Notes under the pieces: model-generated | Databases searched by the model: none | Seen by the model: the letters and a program-made list of their open reading frames with translations, nothing else | Told to the model about the DNA's origin: nothing | Position numbers and translations under genes: made by a program | Assembly (NCBI GenBank): GCA_003118195.1 | Contig: BEXV01001079.1 | Location: 57,447 to 71,903, forward strand | Origin: Hemicentrotus pulcherrimus | Lineage: Eukaryota > Echinodermata > Echinoidea > Camarodonta > Strongylocentrotidae | Direction of reading: 5' to 3' | Length of the DNA: 14,457 nucleotides | Shown here: one piece after another, positions 7,101 through 14,457 of the stretch | Numbering within the stretch: position 1 is the first letter of the stretch | Layout: each line of letters starts with the position of its first letter

Positions 7101-9259
7101 TGAACACCACTCATTGGGGAGACTGCTGACACATTTTTAAAAAGAAAAAATTGATTACTTGTGGCTGTTTTGCAAATCCTTTATTAAAGCTTTATGAACA
7201 ACAATACATCTAGGTAAAGTTGTAATTCTTTTTAAGTGTAGAAAACAAAGAAAGAGTAAGCCACTGTCTAGCTTATCACATTAACCAATAATCAACTTAC
7301 TTAAATGTTTAAAGTATGTATCTCTCAATTACTGTATTTTATAATAAAGAGACATCCCACATTTCTGTCACTGACATTTTCACTTACACACAACATCTTC
7401 AAGCATCAAATACATTGGGTCTTGAGTTAATGCATTACATCTTTAACGATTCACTCACCTGCTTCAATTGAAGATGTAGCTTCTTCTTCTGGACTTTCAA
7501 TGTGGAATTCTTCAACCTTAGCTTTTCAATGAGAGCATCCCTGGACCTATGTTTGTCCTCGTAGTACCTGATGACCTTCTCTGCAACAACCTTCTTGGTT
7601 CTGTCATTGACGGAGCCCTTGAGGATGTCGCGCTCAAACTCATAGCGAGATTTCTTCAGCTCAGCGCACCTTGTATCTGCTTCCTCCATAACAGCCTGCA
7701 ATACGACACAAAAATAAACGTTGGTAGAATATATTCCTGTCTGTGTCCGTGTCATCCATGACTCAAAGAGTATACCAAACAAGAAATCAATCAGAATCAC
7801 ATACCAAAAGAAGGTCTACAAAATATTCTTTTCTTTTTCAAATATTTGGTTCAAATTAGATTTTAGGAAATGCTGTAGAGATCCACTAGTCCAGTTGCAT
7901 GATCAAGAAAGAAACAATTTCATAGTGATTTAGATGTAGCTAATTGATTCTTAATTTTAAACATAAATTTCATTTCGATCTACTTGTAATTCTGAACAAG
8001 TTATGGAAATGACTCGATTCATGAGGGAAATGACTCAAATTCATGTGAGATTTTCTTAATGTGATCTTACCTTGTAATTATCAAGAACCTTCTCTGATTC
8101 CTCTTTCAACTTCTCGATCTCCTCGCGTAGTTCTTCAATTTCTCTCTGAGAGATGTCACACTTTTGTTCAGAGGAAAGTTTCAGGTGCTTGTCTATACCG
8201 CTCCCTTTAGACTTGCTGCGTTTGCGCATCACTCGAGTATCATGCGTTGACTGACTTGGGGCGGGTGCCACAGTCGCCATGGCAGCCATGTTGGGCTCCA
8301 CACGCTTGAGGTACTTGTCAAACATCTCGGTTTCATTCTGCAATGCCTTGTTGCCCATTCTTGGTAAAGGGAATGAAAAAAAAAGACACCAATTTCAATG
8401 AATAATATAATATACCAGTAGTTAGACAAGAGAAAAGATTAAGTGAAAAGGTGCTAGCTTTGCATTCATGCCACCTAAGATCAACTTCAAACTGTGTGTA
8501 GAGTCTAAAATCAATTTATGATGTTCACCACATGACCCTAAAATAAATAATGGAAAAAAAAATGGTACCAACTGCATACAACTAGGCCAGGTCCTAGAAC
8601 TTAATTCAAGAAGGATGAAAATACATTGCATCAAACGCACCTCTATTCATTCCATTCACTGATTCAGGTCTTTGGTTTCACCTGATCTTCTTTTCTGTTG
8701 GAAAAAGACAACACTTGACTAAATAATTACAGCCTAGACTTTCTAGTCTAGGAATAGACCCTAGGCCTAGCCCTAGGTCTATGATATGATAGGAACTAGC
8801 TTAATTAAAAAGGCAGAAAATAAATTTTAATAAATAGATTTCTAGATCTAGAGTCTAGATCTAGACCTTGTTCTAGTCTAGACTAGTCTAGATCTAGATC
8901 TACTAGATCTAGAGTCTAGGCCTAAATGTTTATTGTTCTATTTAGTACCTAACTCAAAAAGTTAGGTTTAGTTTATTACATCTGACAGTTTGGTCTACGA
9001 CGTAACTGAGCAAAAGCTTCCCTGATCCATTTGATTCATGATTCAATGCTTCAATCTTCATGGAGCGCGATCGCGAGCCCCAACCCCGAACCCAGCTGAC
9101 GCAGCCTAGCGAAATCTGACCCCTGTCGACCCGGCGCCAACCCCGTGTAACTTACTGGAGATCCTCCAACAGCTGAGCCAGATCGTCGTCTGAAAGGTTG
9201 TACAGAGGGTCATCTTGCTGGTCCTGCGATGACGTTGTTACACTTTCATTGTCTGCCAT
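4082..9259 (-). CDS. CCDC113: CCDC113 / CFAP263 orthologue, complete seven-exon gene
   Basis: Join on the minus strand: 9259-9156, 8359-8071, 7695-7459, 6983-6828, 6186-6079, 5203-5048, 4162-4082. The CDS is 1131 bases and encodes 376 residues plus TAA. All six introns are GT-AG and the frame is unbroken. The protein opens with a short acidic region (residues 1-35), then a conserved NETEMFDKYLKRVEP block (43-57), an Ala/Pro/Ser-rich stretch (about 58-72), a basic RKRSKSK patch (80-86), and nearly continuous charged coiled coil from about 105 to 350. Segments such as VDFQQLKIEN, GNTLQVLN and SWERKVEIAE match what I recall of vertebrate CCDC113, and the length is nearly the same (human about 377). 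The family (CCDC113/CCDC96 coiled-coil domain) is known from motile-cilium axonemes, near radial spoke 3 and the nexin-dynein region, and from centriolar satellites. The start is chosen because ATG at 9259 has A at -3 and G at +4, and an in-frame TAA lies upstream at 9289-9287. The identification is by recognition; no search was run. Confidence 0.93.
4163..5047 (-). other. CCDC113 intron 6
   Basis: An 885-base phase 0 intron with donor GAG|GTAAGG and acceptor CCATTTCTAG. It is AT-rich and of low complexity in places, with no recognised repeat family or second gene. No alternative exon is needed between exons 6 and 7, because the family alignment is continuous there. Confidence 0.8.
5048..5203 (-). 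CDS. CCDC113: CCDC113 coding exon 6
   Basis: The acceptor is GTCTCCAG|GAA and the donor GAG|GTAAGG, both phase 0. The exon encodes 52 residues (299-350), with NRRLRHQLEDYKVPEVVEYV and SWERKVEIAE, which are hallmarks of the C-terminal half of CCDC113. The two Pro/Val-containing turns in VPEVVEYV probably mark a break in the coiled coil. Confidence 0.95.
5204..6078 (-). other. CCDC113 intron 5, carrying a mobile-element remnant
   Basis: An 875-base phase 0 intron. Its middle third (about 5480-5770) differs in texture from the flanks and ends in a GGAC-repeat, hairpin and A-run tail, described separately as a mobile element. A palindromic TACCGGTACC-like word occurs at about 5288. The rest is featureless AT-rich sequence. 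Confidence 0.8.
5480..5770 (+). mobile_element. Probable non-autonomous element (SINE or retroposon tail)
   Basis: The 3' end on the plus strand is distinctive: TCAAAATCGGTTGAAAAATAACGAAGAAG-like sequence, then GGACGGACGGACGAC at 5721-5735, CACCATGGCATAG, a 7-base perfect stem GCTCATC-g-GATGAGC at 5750-5764, and a short A-run. From memory, very similar tails recur in the dispersed repeats of marine invertebrates. The 5' boundary is a guess from the change in composition. It lies antisense to CCDC113, inside an intron. No coding capacity is seen. Confidence 0.5.
6079..6186 (-). CDS. CCDC113: CCDC113 coding exon 5
   Basis: The acceptor is CACTGCAG|AAA and the donor GAG|GTGAGT, both phase 0. 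It is a short exon of 36 residues (263-298) beginning KKLQTL and ending ETVEE. It corresponds to the vertebrate stretch between the conserved NTLQVLN and KRLRKQL segments and keeps coiled-coil periodicity. Sequence conservation is lower here, but the exact frame fit on both sides supports it. Confidence 0.9.
6187..6827 (-). other. CCDC113 intron 4
   Basis: A 641-base phase 0 intron, AT-rich. Its one notable feature is a run of ten G at 6469-6478 (C on the transcript). Open frames here are short and low in complexity and are not counted as genes. Confidence 0.8.
6469..6478. repeat. Poly-G run of 10 in intron 4
   Basis: Ten consecutive G on the plus strand in an AT-rich intron, preceded by GAA. 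It is a likely site of sequencing or replication slippage. Confidence 0.9.
6828..6983 (-). CDS. CCDC113: CCDC113 coding exon 4
   Basis: The acceptor is TCTGTAG|AAA and the donor AAG|GTAATA, both phase 0. The exon encodes 52 residues (211-262) starting KEEMGEV. It includes VDFQQLKIENSQYLEKID and GNTLQVLNSYK, which match the vertebrate protein almost position by position. The donor is weaker than the others because +5 is A, not G. Confidence 0.95.
6984..7458 (-). other. CCDC113 intron 3
   Basis: A 475-base phase 0 intron with a strong GTGAGT donor and a TCTGTAG acceptor. It is AT-rich with short A and T runs. I see no repeat element, RNA gene or coding segment in it. Confidence 0.8.
7459..7695 (-). 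CDS. CCDC113: CCDC113 coding exon 3
   Basis: The acceptor is TTGCAG|GCT and the donor CAG|GTGAGT, both phase 0. The exon encodes 79 residues (132-210). It contains the family-typical pattern AVMEEAD, then FERDILKG, EKVIRYYED, and the very basic LRLKNSTLKVQKKKLHLQLK, which is close to the vertebrate KLRLKN-SLKVQ-KK segment. This is the best conserved part of the coiled-coil domain. Confidence 0.95.
7696..8070 (-). other. CCDC113 intron 2
   Basis: A 375-base phase 0 intron. Near its 5' end, at about 8005-8046 on the plus strand, is an imperfect tandem pair of GGAAATGACTC-ATTCATG units of about 21 bases. The second unit contains a perfect TGACTCA word, an AP-1-like site that may be accidental. 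Nothing else is recognised. Confidence 0.8.
8071..8359 (-). CDS. CCDC113: CCDC113 coding exon 2
   Basis: The acceptor is a pyrimidine-rich stretch ending ACCAAG|A. Its first base completes codon 35 (Gln), so the phase agrees with exon 1. The exon encodes residues 36-131: the conserved ETEMFDKY block, an Ala/Pro/Ser linker that I do not recognise from vertebrate orthologues, the basic RKRSKSK patch, and the first long heptad-like stretch (EELREEIEKLKEESEK). The donor is AAG|GTAAGA, phase 0. Confidence 0.92.
8360..9155 (-). other. CCDC113 intron 1
   Basis: A 796-base phase 2 intron with donor GTAAGTT and acceptor ending CTTTACCAAG. It begins in CpG-rich sequence and then becomes AT-rich. It contains the CTAG-rich repeat described separately. 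No additional exon is needed, because exons 1 and 2 join in frame and align with the family N-terminus. Confidence 0.85.
8733..8920. repeat. CTAG-rich degenerate repeat in intron 1
   Basis: About 19 CTAG tetranucleotides occur in under 190 bases, mostly as TCTAGA, TCTAGATCTAGA, CTAGTCTAG and CCTAGGCCTAG. The longest regular stretch is 8841-8865, and a related copy lies near 8902-8920. The units are themselves palindromic, so the array can fold on either strand. It looks like an expanded simple repeat that has since drifted. Confidence 0.75.
9156..9259 (-). CDS. CCDC113: CCDC113 coding exon 1
   Basis: Encodes residues 1-34 plus two bases of codon 35. It begins MADNESV and contains an acidic DDD followed by LAQLLEDL, the amphipathic segment that precedes the conserved TEMF block in this family. 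The donor reads CCA|GTAAGTT, giving a phase 2 intron. The initiator context is AATCATGG, a strong Kozak match. An in-frame TAA ten codons upstream closes the frame unless the 5' untranslated region is itself spliced. The surrounding sequence is clearly richer in CpG than the rest of the window, as expected of a promoter-proximal exon. Confidence 0.88.
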
Positions 9260-9458
9260 GATTTCTGGTTTAATATAATGTTGCTTTTAAAAGGTCAATT
9301 TAAGTAACTATCGTGAAAAAAAGGTTTCTAGGAATCGTTCGTCGTCAGTATTACGTGTAGAAAAGTGAACCAAAGTTTACGTACATATAAGTTCCATAGC
9401 GCACGGCCGCAAATATATCGCACGCACCATGTACAAGTCAATAGTAAACTTGACGCTC

Positions 9459-9472
9459 ACGTACGCGTACGT
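9459..9472. repeat. Perfect 14-base palindrome in the promoter region
   Basis: ACGTACGCGTACGT is identical to its reverse complement. It lies 200 bases upstream of the CCDC113 start codon in the CpG-rich region. It may bind a dimeric factor or simply reflect local ACGT/GTAC-rich composition; several more GTAC words occur nearby. Confidence 0.6.
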
Positions 9473-9503
9473 TAATGTACTCCATTTCGTCAACACGCTG
9501 TAC

Positions 9504-9518
9504 GTTGCTATGATGAAC
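9504..9518. promoter_or_regulatory. Candidate RFX X-box
   Basis: GTTGCTATGATGAAC, about 245 bases upstream of the CCDC113 start codon. It fits the relaxed X-box pattern RYYNYY-N(1-3)-RRNRAC with one mismatch. Read on the other strand, the half site AGCAAC is perfect. RFX factors drive ciliary genes in animals, so the location and gene identity make it plausible. Short degenerate motifs also occur by chance. Confidence 0.4.
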
Positions 9519-9679
9519 GTGTGCCTTAGATACCGATACGTATATCAATAGCTGCAAAATTGAAAATTGATATGGTAAAATAGCATATTTCTCTCTCTAG
9601 TCTCTACATCAAGTTAGTTATGAAAATAGCAAATCAGAATTGAATTGTAAAAGATGTGAACTATAAACGGCAGCAAATA

Positions 9680-10110
9680 TTTCTTTATTGTATTTATTCT
9701 TTTCATCTCCTCTTATTTTTCTTCTGTATCTTCTTCCTTTTCCCCATCTCACCTTTTCGTCCTTATCTTCTACTCTCATATTTCTTTATACTCTCATTTT
9801 TCCTACACTTTCTATTCTCTTTCAATATTTGTTTCCCCCTCTCTATCCTACCATGTCCTTTACCCCTTACCTCTCAATCTCACTTACTACTCTTTAAGTA
9901 TTTTCCTCCCCTCTCACTTTCGCTATCTCCCTCTGTTTTCCTCTTCATCTCATCATCTGGCAATTGTACGTTTCTCTTTGCATCCACTCTCCATTATTTT
10001 CCCATTTCTGCATTTCTTCAGATCTCGTCACATCTTGATCTTATCTGGCCCCCCTCTCTCTCTGTCTGTCTCTCCCTCCCTCTCTCTCTCTCTCTGTTCA
10101 TTTTCATATG
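9680..10110. repeat. Long pyrimidine-rich (CT) tract
   Basis: About 430 bases dominated by C and T on the plus strand, ending in a purer CT/GTCT microsatellite at about 10053-10096. Long open frames here read as Leu/Phe/Ser-rich strings on the plus strand, or Arg/Glu strings on the minus strand. Both are composition artefacts, so no protein is called. Confidence 0.85.
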
Positions 10111-10227
10111 GTTCTTTTCTAGTCTATCAACACACCTGCTTATGGTTAAATTAATCATTTTTCTCTTGTAAGCTATCACAAATAAAAACGTACTACTTGA
10201 TAGTGTTGACAACAATAATTTTCAATA

Positions 10228-10233
10228 TTTATT
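10228..10233 (-). terminator. Possible polyadenylation signal for an off-window gene
   Basis: AATAAA on the minus strand, followed within 30 bases by TTATTGTTGTC, which is modestly GU-rich. It would suit the end of a minus-strand transcript entering from beyond 14457. Several other AATAAA words occur on this strand farther right (for example about 10827, 13053 and 13905), so this one is not decisive. Confidence 0.2.
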
Positions 10234-11177
10234 ATTCATTATCATGTTTATGTACCACCAAATGAGCAGGGGAAAGAAAAAGAAGGTATCATAATCAACC
10301 CATGTGACACTATTTTGACACTCGGTGTTGTAACAATAAAAAATACTGAAATAAAATCATTTTCCTATATGCACACCTCACGTACATTGGACATAAATAC
10401 ATTTGGTGTTATCAAAACTAACCAACTCACAAAAGAATATAGAGGAAATAATTTCCTCCAAATATTAAATGAAAAAAAGAAATGTTACATGTCAGGCTTA
10501 CAAGTGTTCTACATGATGATTTCAAAAAGGGTTAAATTTACAAGTAATCAAAAAGGTATTCACAGAAAAAAGAGGAAAATCTACTTTCCCCAGACAACTT
10601 TTTTTAATGTAGCTATTACTACATCGATGCATATCATAGCAGGGTAGTCTCTCTCCCACCCTCACTTGCTTTTAGTTTAGCATTGATAGCAGTTAAATAT
10701 AATGCATATACCGGTACCACAAAATGCAGCATCGCTAAAAATCAAACTAAGAAAGCCTTGCTACACACAGTGTAACAAAGTGTTGAGCTCATTTTGACGT
10801 CCATCTAAATTTCACATCTCACACCCATTTATTACAACCTATAAGCGGAGAGGACTGGGCCAACAATGCAAAGAAAAAATAAAGATGAAAACTATCGCAA
10901 CATGACAACTTGCTTTGTGATTATATCAACAATCAAGGTATCGTTTTGTCTCATGTGCTTTAGAGTGAAGGGATGAAATCAAATTTCCTTTAGGAATTCT
11001 CTCTATTAACTATACTACAAGTATTTCACTTCTTATCTCATGTTAAATACAAAATCAAAATACTTTGTTCGGCCCACTCAGCGGGCACTGTCTGAAATTC
11101 TGCATAAGAAAACATAAGAGACACACTGATTATCACAGTACTGTATCACAAATATAAAAATCAGAGTTCCAAAGTCA

Positions 11178-11500
11178 TGGAAAATAAAAATTCAGAGTAC
11201 ATTCATTTGTTTTCATCTGGGTTAGCTTCTATACAATGTGGTCCATGTTTGTTTTGCTAGGAAGAAGAAAAATTGCAATCTTTAAATTAATTCTTTATCT
11301 TTTTTCTTTCCTTTTGAATCTGAATGAAAAGAAAAAGTAGTGGAAAACGAAAATCCAGACTATATTCAGCTGTTTTCATCTGGGTAAACATCTATACAAA
11401 ATGTGGTCCATGTTTGAGTAGCTAGGAAGAAGTAAAAGTTTAAGTATTTTAACTGATTTTTCATCTTGTTTCTTTCCTTTCAAGGCTGAACGGAGAGAAA
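11178..11500. repeat. Diverged tandem duplication, unit about 163 bases
   Basis: Copy one starts at TGGAAAATAAAAATTCAG (11178) and copy two at TGGAAAACGAAAATCCAG (11341). Shared landmarks in the same order include TTTTCATCTGGGT, TCTATACAA, ATGTGGTCCATGTTTG, GCTAGGAAGAAG and TTTCTTTCCTTT. The copies differ by scattered substitutions and small indels, so the duplication is old compared with the adjacent 31-base pair. Confidence 0.85.
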
Positions 11501-11553
11501 CTTTAACAGTGATTGCTGACATGGAGAGAAACTTTAACAGTGATTGCTGACAT
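11492..11553. repeat. Perfect 31-base tandem duplication
   Basis: Two identical adjacent 31-base units, 11492-11522 and 11523-11553, beginning GGAGAGAAACTTTAACAG. Their identity implies a recent event, or collapse/expansion in the assembly. It directly abuts the older 163-base duplication. Confidence 0.95.
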
Positions 11554-13492
11554 TAAAAGAAACGGGTCACAAGTCAAGCACACAGAGATTATGATGTTAC
11601 GAAATTCCTTTTATATGAAATGGCACCTTATTCTTTTCTGCACAAAACAGAAGTCCACTTGGTTTCAGAAAAAAATAATAAAATAAATAAATAAAAACTA
11701 TCCCCCACCTAACGAAAAATGAATACATTTGAGATATCTATAAAATCTTTACTACAGAGTGTTACAAAACCTGGCAAACTTGTAATGATGTCAATGAAGT
11801 TACTGTCTAAAAGGCAGGTTTGTTGTGCTTCAAGCCTGATAGAAATTGTGCCTTACACCATCTGTACTACGTTCATGTATTTCTTTCCAGGAGCAATCAT
11901 GTAATGATCTTCACAGATGGTCGTTAAAATCCTATAGTTTCCTTGTAAAATCACTCACAATGAACTCATTGATTTGAGATTTAATAAAAATAAAGAAGCT
12001 CTTCCTCAGGAGAAATATAATCCATTTGATTTGAAACTGGATATTGCAGTATGCACAAGCAAAGCACAAAGCCTGTGTAGTCTGCAGTGTGAAAGGCAAG
12101 TTTACATTAAGCAGCAAATGCTTTTTTTTCTTCAGAAGTAGAGCAAAACTGTGTATACAAATACTGCAGTTCTTCAAGTTGGCAACAGTGTGAATTGCTC
12201 TCTCCCCATCTGTTGGAAATGCATTACAAAAATAAGGATTGTTTACATTAGAATGATGGATAGTAGACTGTCCATTACCATTAACTGAACAGTCACACGC
12301 AAGAGAGAACTCAGAACCAACAAATTGCAAAGTAAAGCCTGCCGATTTGTAGACACCTTTAACGTTTCTTGAAACGCAAATGTGGATTCTTCAAGCTTTG
12401 AACCGCATTATAAAAAACAATTAACATCACAAACAGCAGACTTTCACCGAGATTTCCTCTGTAAAATGGATCTGAACATTTTTAGAGTTCAGCTTGAATA
12501 GACAACTGTAGCTTAGTAAATACTGAAATGTTTAATCCTAAAGCTGGCATGGTTAAAAGAAATCCAACAAAAAGAAGAAAAAGTGGTACAAAATATACAA
12601 CCATAGATTTCTACAAAATTCTGTCCATTTGTACATGTCCCCAAAGTACAGTCTGATTCATAAATACACAGTATAGTTATTAACTTACATATAATGATAC
12701 AAATACCTGACTGGCTGTGTAACAAATGGAGATTCTTTTACTCCACATGACAAAGTGTACATACTTTATATAAAATCAAACAAAAGTATTGTTTTGGTGG
12801 GTCAACCTAAACCTGAACAAAACATGAAAAATAATCAATTATTTAACAAAAACATAAAAGAATTTATGAGCTTTGATAGCCTTTACCAAATGAGGTGAAT
12901 TTCAATTTTTGTTGTTGAAAATAAATGAATTGAGTTATTATATAAGTTTCCATAACAATGCTTCAGAATAAATGGGAAAAAATATATGTGAATAATTTTG
13001 TTGAAGGGGAAGAGTATAGCTAGTCACTGTAGTCAGAGCTTATGTCTTTATTTAATTAAAATACAAAACCAGTTGCCTTTAGACAAAGGACATTTTCACA
13101 TTGTCTTTAGTCATATCTAAAAGAAATAAGTCTTTTAAGGGAAAACACCCTTCTCCTTTTGGATTATCCATGTTTCACTGAATACATTTCTTTCCACATG
13201 GAATGCCATGAACAACTTGTAATACATTCCAGTGTGGTGCAAATATTAGTAAACCATTTTCAGCCCTGGTCTATATAAACATCACTGGTAGCAGTTGGCT
13301 TGTGAAATGTAATCAAAATGCTTTGAAAAAGGGAAAATTTTAAAGTATTTCCAGGCTTAAGACAGGATAGTTTGAACAGTTGCTGGGAGGGACCTTCAAA
13401 CGCGGTCATGTAACTGATTTGTTGCAGGTTTGGTTGACCATTGAAAGTTCCACCTTAGGGTACTTCATATATGGTTTAAAGTCAGTACCCAC

Positions 13493-13511
13493 TACATACA
13501 TACATACATAC
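13493..13511. repeat. (TACA)n microsatellite
   Basis: Nearly five units of TACA. A short tetranucleotide repeat in non-coding sequence. Confidence 0.9.
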
Positions 13512-13675
13512 GAGACATCATATAAAAAAGAAAACAGGACTGAATTCAATTATCTTTACTGAGAAATTCATGATAAAATATAACCCATTCTTTAGATCAT
13601 AACTTAAAACCTGCCTCAAAGCTTTCTTTAAAATCATACGTTAAAGCAAAGGCATCACTGCCTGTTCATGGTATC

Positions 13676-13745
13676 AAATCAGTCATGCCCATTTTAAATG
13701 CTACTATACAAAGCAATTAATGCTTGTCATGGGCATCACTGATTT
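13676..13745. repeat. 70-base hairpin with 16-base arms
   Basis: AAATCAGTCATGCCCA at 13676-13691 pairs with TGGGCATCACTGATTT at 13730-13745 at 15 of 16 positions around a 38-base loop. Total size is in the range of small RNA precursors, but pairing does not continue far beyond the arms in either direction. The word GGCATCACTG also occurs just upstream (about 13651), so local duplication could have created the inversion. Confidence 0.7.
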
Positions 13746-14443
13746 CAATGCAACTCTCACCAATTAATTCCTAACTACATTTGCAACATTACTTCACCTT
13801 CTGTCCTTTTCATTCTAAAATATAACTTGTTAATTTTTTACACACCACATACATGGAAAAAGGAGGGGAGAAAAATGGATTCCAAGCTTGACACAGACCA
13901 ATTTTATTCAAAGTACCAAGTTGACTTGCTTGGATTTTGTTGTAATGCTACAGGTGCATATAACCCACTCGCTAATCTACCGTATTTCAAGAAAAGAAAT
14001 CGGTAATGCCCTCGTGTGAGAACAGGAATCTCAGAATAAAAACTAGGCCATGCTGATTGACATGGCTGATCTAACAACGCTCAAGGACACAAAACCTATT
14101 GTAAATGCATTTTAAAATGGTTCTTCCTCGCAAAAGCAAGGAAGGTTGTACAATTGAGGAACAGTGGGTAGTGATGTAGCCAAAAGAACAGACATTTTTC
14201 AGTATAGAACACAGGCTAAGGAAGGGATGGTGTCATCTATGGAAATGAAAGGGGAATGGTACTACCCCCTTCGCTTCCAAGCCATAATGCTGATCTTCCC
14301 CCAAATAAAAATGGATTGGGGTAAAAAAAGCCATCCCCATATTCTCTGGCAGAAACATAATAATGATGAAATCTTCAAAATTGCAAAGAAGACAAAAGTA
14401 TCACGAGCAGTATTGACCCACAACCTAGCACCCTCATGTCTCA

Positions 14444-14457
14444 CCCCCCCCCCCCCC
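14444..14457. repeat. Poly-C run of at least 14 at the window end
   Basis: Fourteen consecutive C reach the last base, so the true length is unknown. A homopolymer at an end may mark a contig boundary or simply the window cut. Confidence 0.85.

Larger units (their letters stand above)
9040..9540. promoter_or_regulatory. CpG-rich promoter region around CCDC113 exon 1
   Basis: CpG dinucleotides are frequent here (for example GGAGCGCGATCGCGAG, CCGGCGCC, CACGGCCGC, ACGTACGCGTACGT) but sparse in the rest of the window. The region spans exon 1 and about 280 bases upstream of the start codon, where the promoter should be. I see no convincing TATA box at a defined distance, so the transcription start is not assigned. 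Confidence 0.55.
10234..14457. other. Long AT-rich non-coding stretch; intergenic or long 3' UTR
   Basis: Over 4 kb with no recognisable coding exon on either strand. Open frames such as 10315-10647 (plus) and 11932-12330 (minus) are Lys/Phe/Ile-rich and match no family I know. Simple repeats are rarer than left of the gene, and the texture resembles a long untranslated region. A minus-strand 3' UTR of a neighbour is possible but unproven. Repeats and hairpins inside it are listed separately. Confidence 0.35.

Noticed and set aside
9656..10171. A 171-codon open frame on the plus strand.
   Set aside because: It lies in a CT-rich tract and translates to a Leu/Phe/Ser string. The frame is open because pyrimidine-rich codons cannot be stops, not because it codes.
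10315..10647. A 110-codon plus-strand open frame.
   Set aside because: Its composition follows the AT-rich background, it starts at a non-ATG codon and it matches no family I know.
11932..12330. A 132-codon minus-strand open frame.
   Set aside because: It is rich in Phe, Ile, Asn and Lys as expected of AT-rich chance frames, has no recognisable motif, and no convincing splice sites or promoter around it.
14262..14444. A 60-codon minus-strand frame near the right edge, as a possible exon of the next gene.
   Set aside because: No family resemblance and no clear acceptor or donor at its limits; its aromatic and Ile-rich composition looks like chance.
1..14457. CRISPR array, tRNA, rRNA or bacterial operon.
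   Set aside because: No regularly spaced direct repeats with unique spacers, no tRNA-like or rRNA segments, and the intron-split gene shows that the DNA is eukaryotic.

Overview
This is eukaryotic, AT-rich genomic DNA. It holds one complete, intron-split protein gene surrounded by non-coding sequence full of microsatellites and small repeats. The gene has GT-AG introns, a CpG-rich first exon and a strong Kozak context. Its product is an animal-type ciliary protein. Together with recurrent ACCGGT-type words, GA/CT microsatellites and a CCCTAA-like tract, this suggests a marine invertebrate, plausibly an echinoderm such as a sea urchin. The species assignment is inference.

The gene lies on the minus strand, from a start codon at 9259 to a stop at 4082. 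Seven coding exons join without a frame break into a 376-residue coiled-coil protein. I recognise it as the orthologue of CCDC113 (CFAP263), a protein of motile-cilium axonemes and centriolar satellites; the human protein is about 377 residues. Intron 1 is phase 2 and the other five are phase 0. Intron 1 carries a CTAG-rich degenerate repeat. Intron 5 carries what looks like the tail of a non-autonomous mobile element. A polyadenylation signal lies about 260 bases past the stop. The CpG-rich upstream region contains a 14-base palindrome and a one-mismatch candidate RFX X-box, the element expected for a ciliogenic gene.

Left of the gene (1-3800) I see no convincing gene. The region holds an inverted-plus-tandem repeat block with a telomere-like tract, a long GA-rich tract, a TA/CA microsatellite, a nested inverted repeat and a 39-base near-perfect palindrome.

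Right of the gene (9560-14457), a roughly 430-base pyrimidine-rich tract is followed by about 4.2 kb of AT-rich sequence. No coding exon is recognisable there. It contains a tandem duplication of about 163 bases, a perfect 31-base tandem duplication and a 70-base hairpin. It could be intergenic, or the long 3' untranslated region of a neighbouring minus-strand gene beyond the right edge; the sequence alone does not decide.

I found no CRISPR array, operon, tRNA, rRNA or obviously undescribed multi-gene system. The most useful results are the exact gene model and a few structured non-coding elements.
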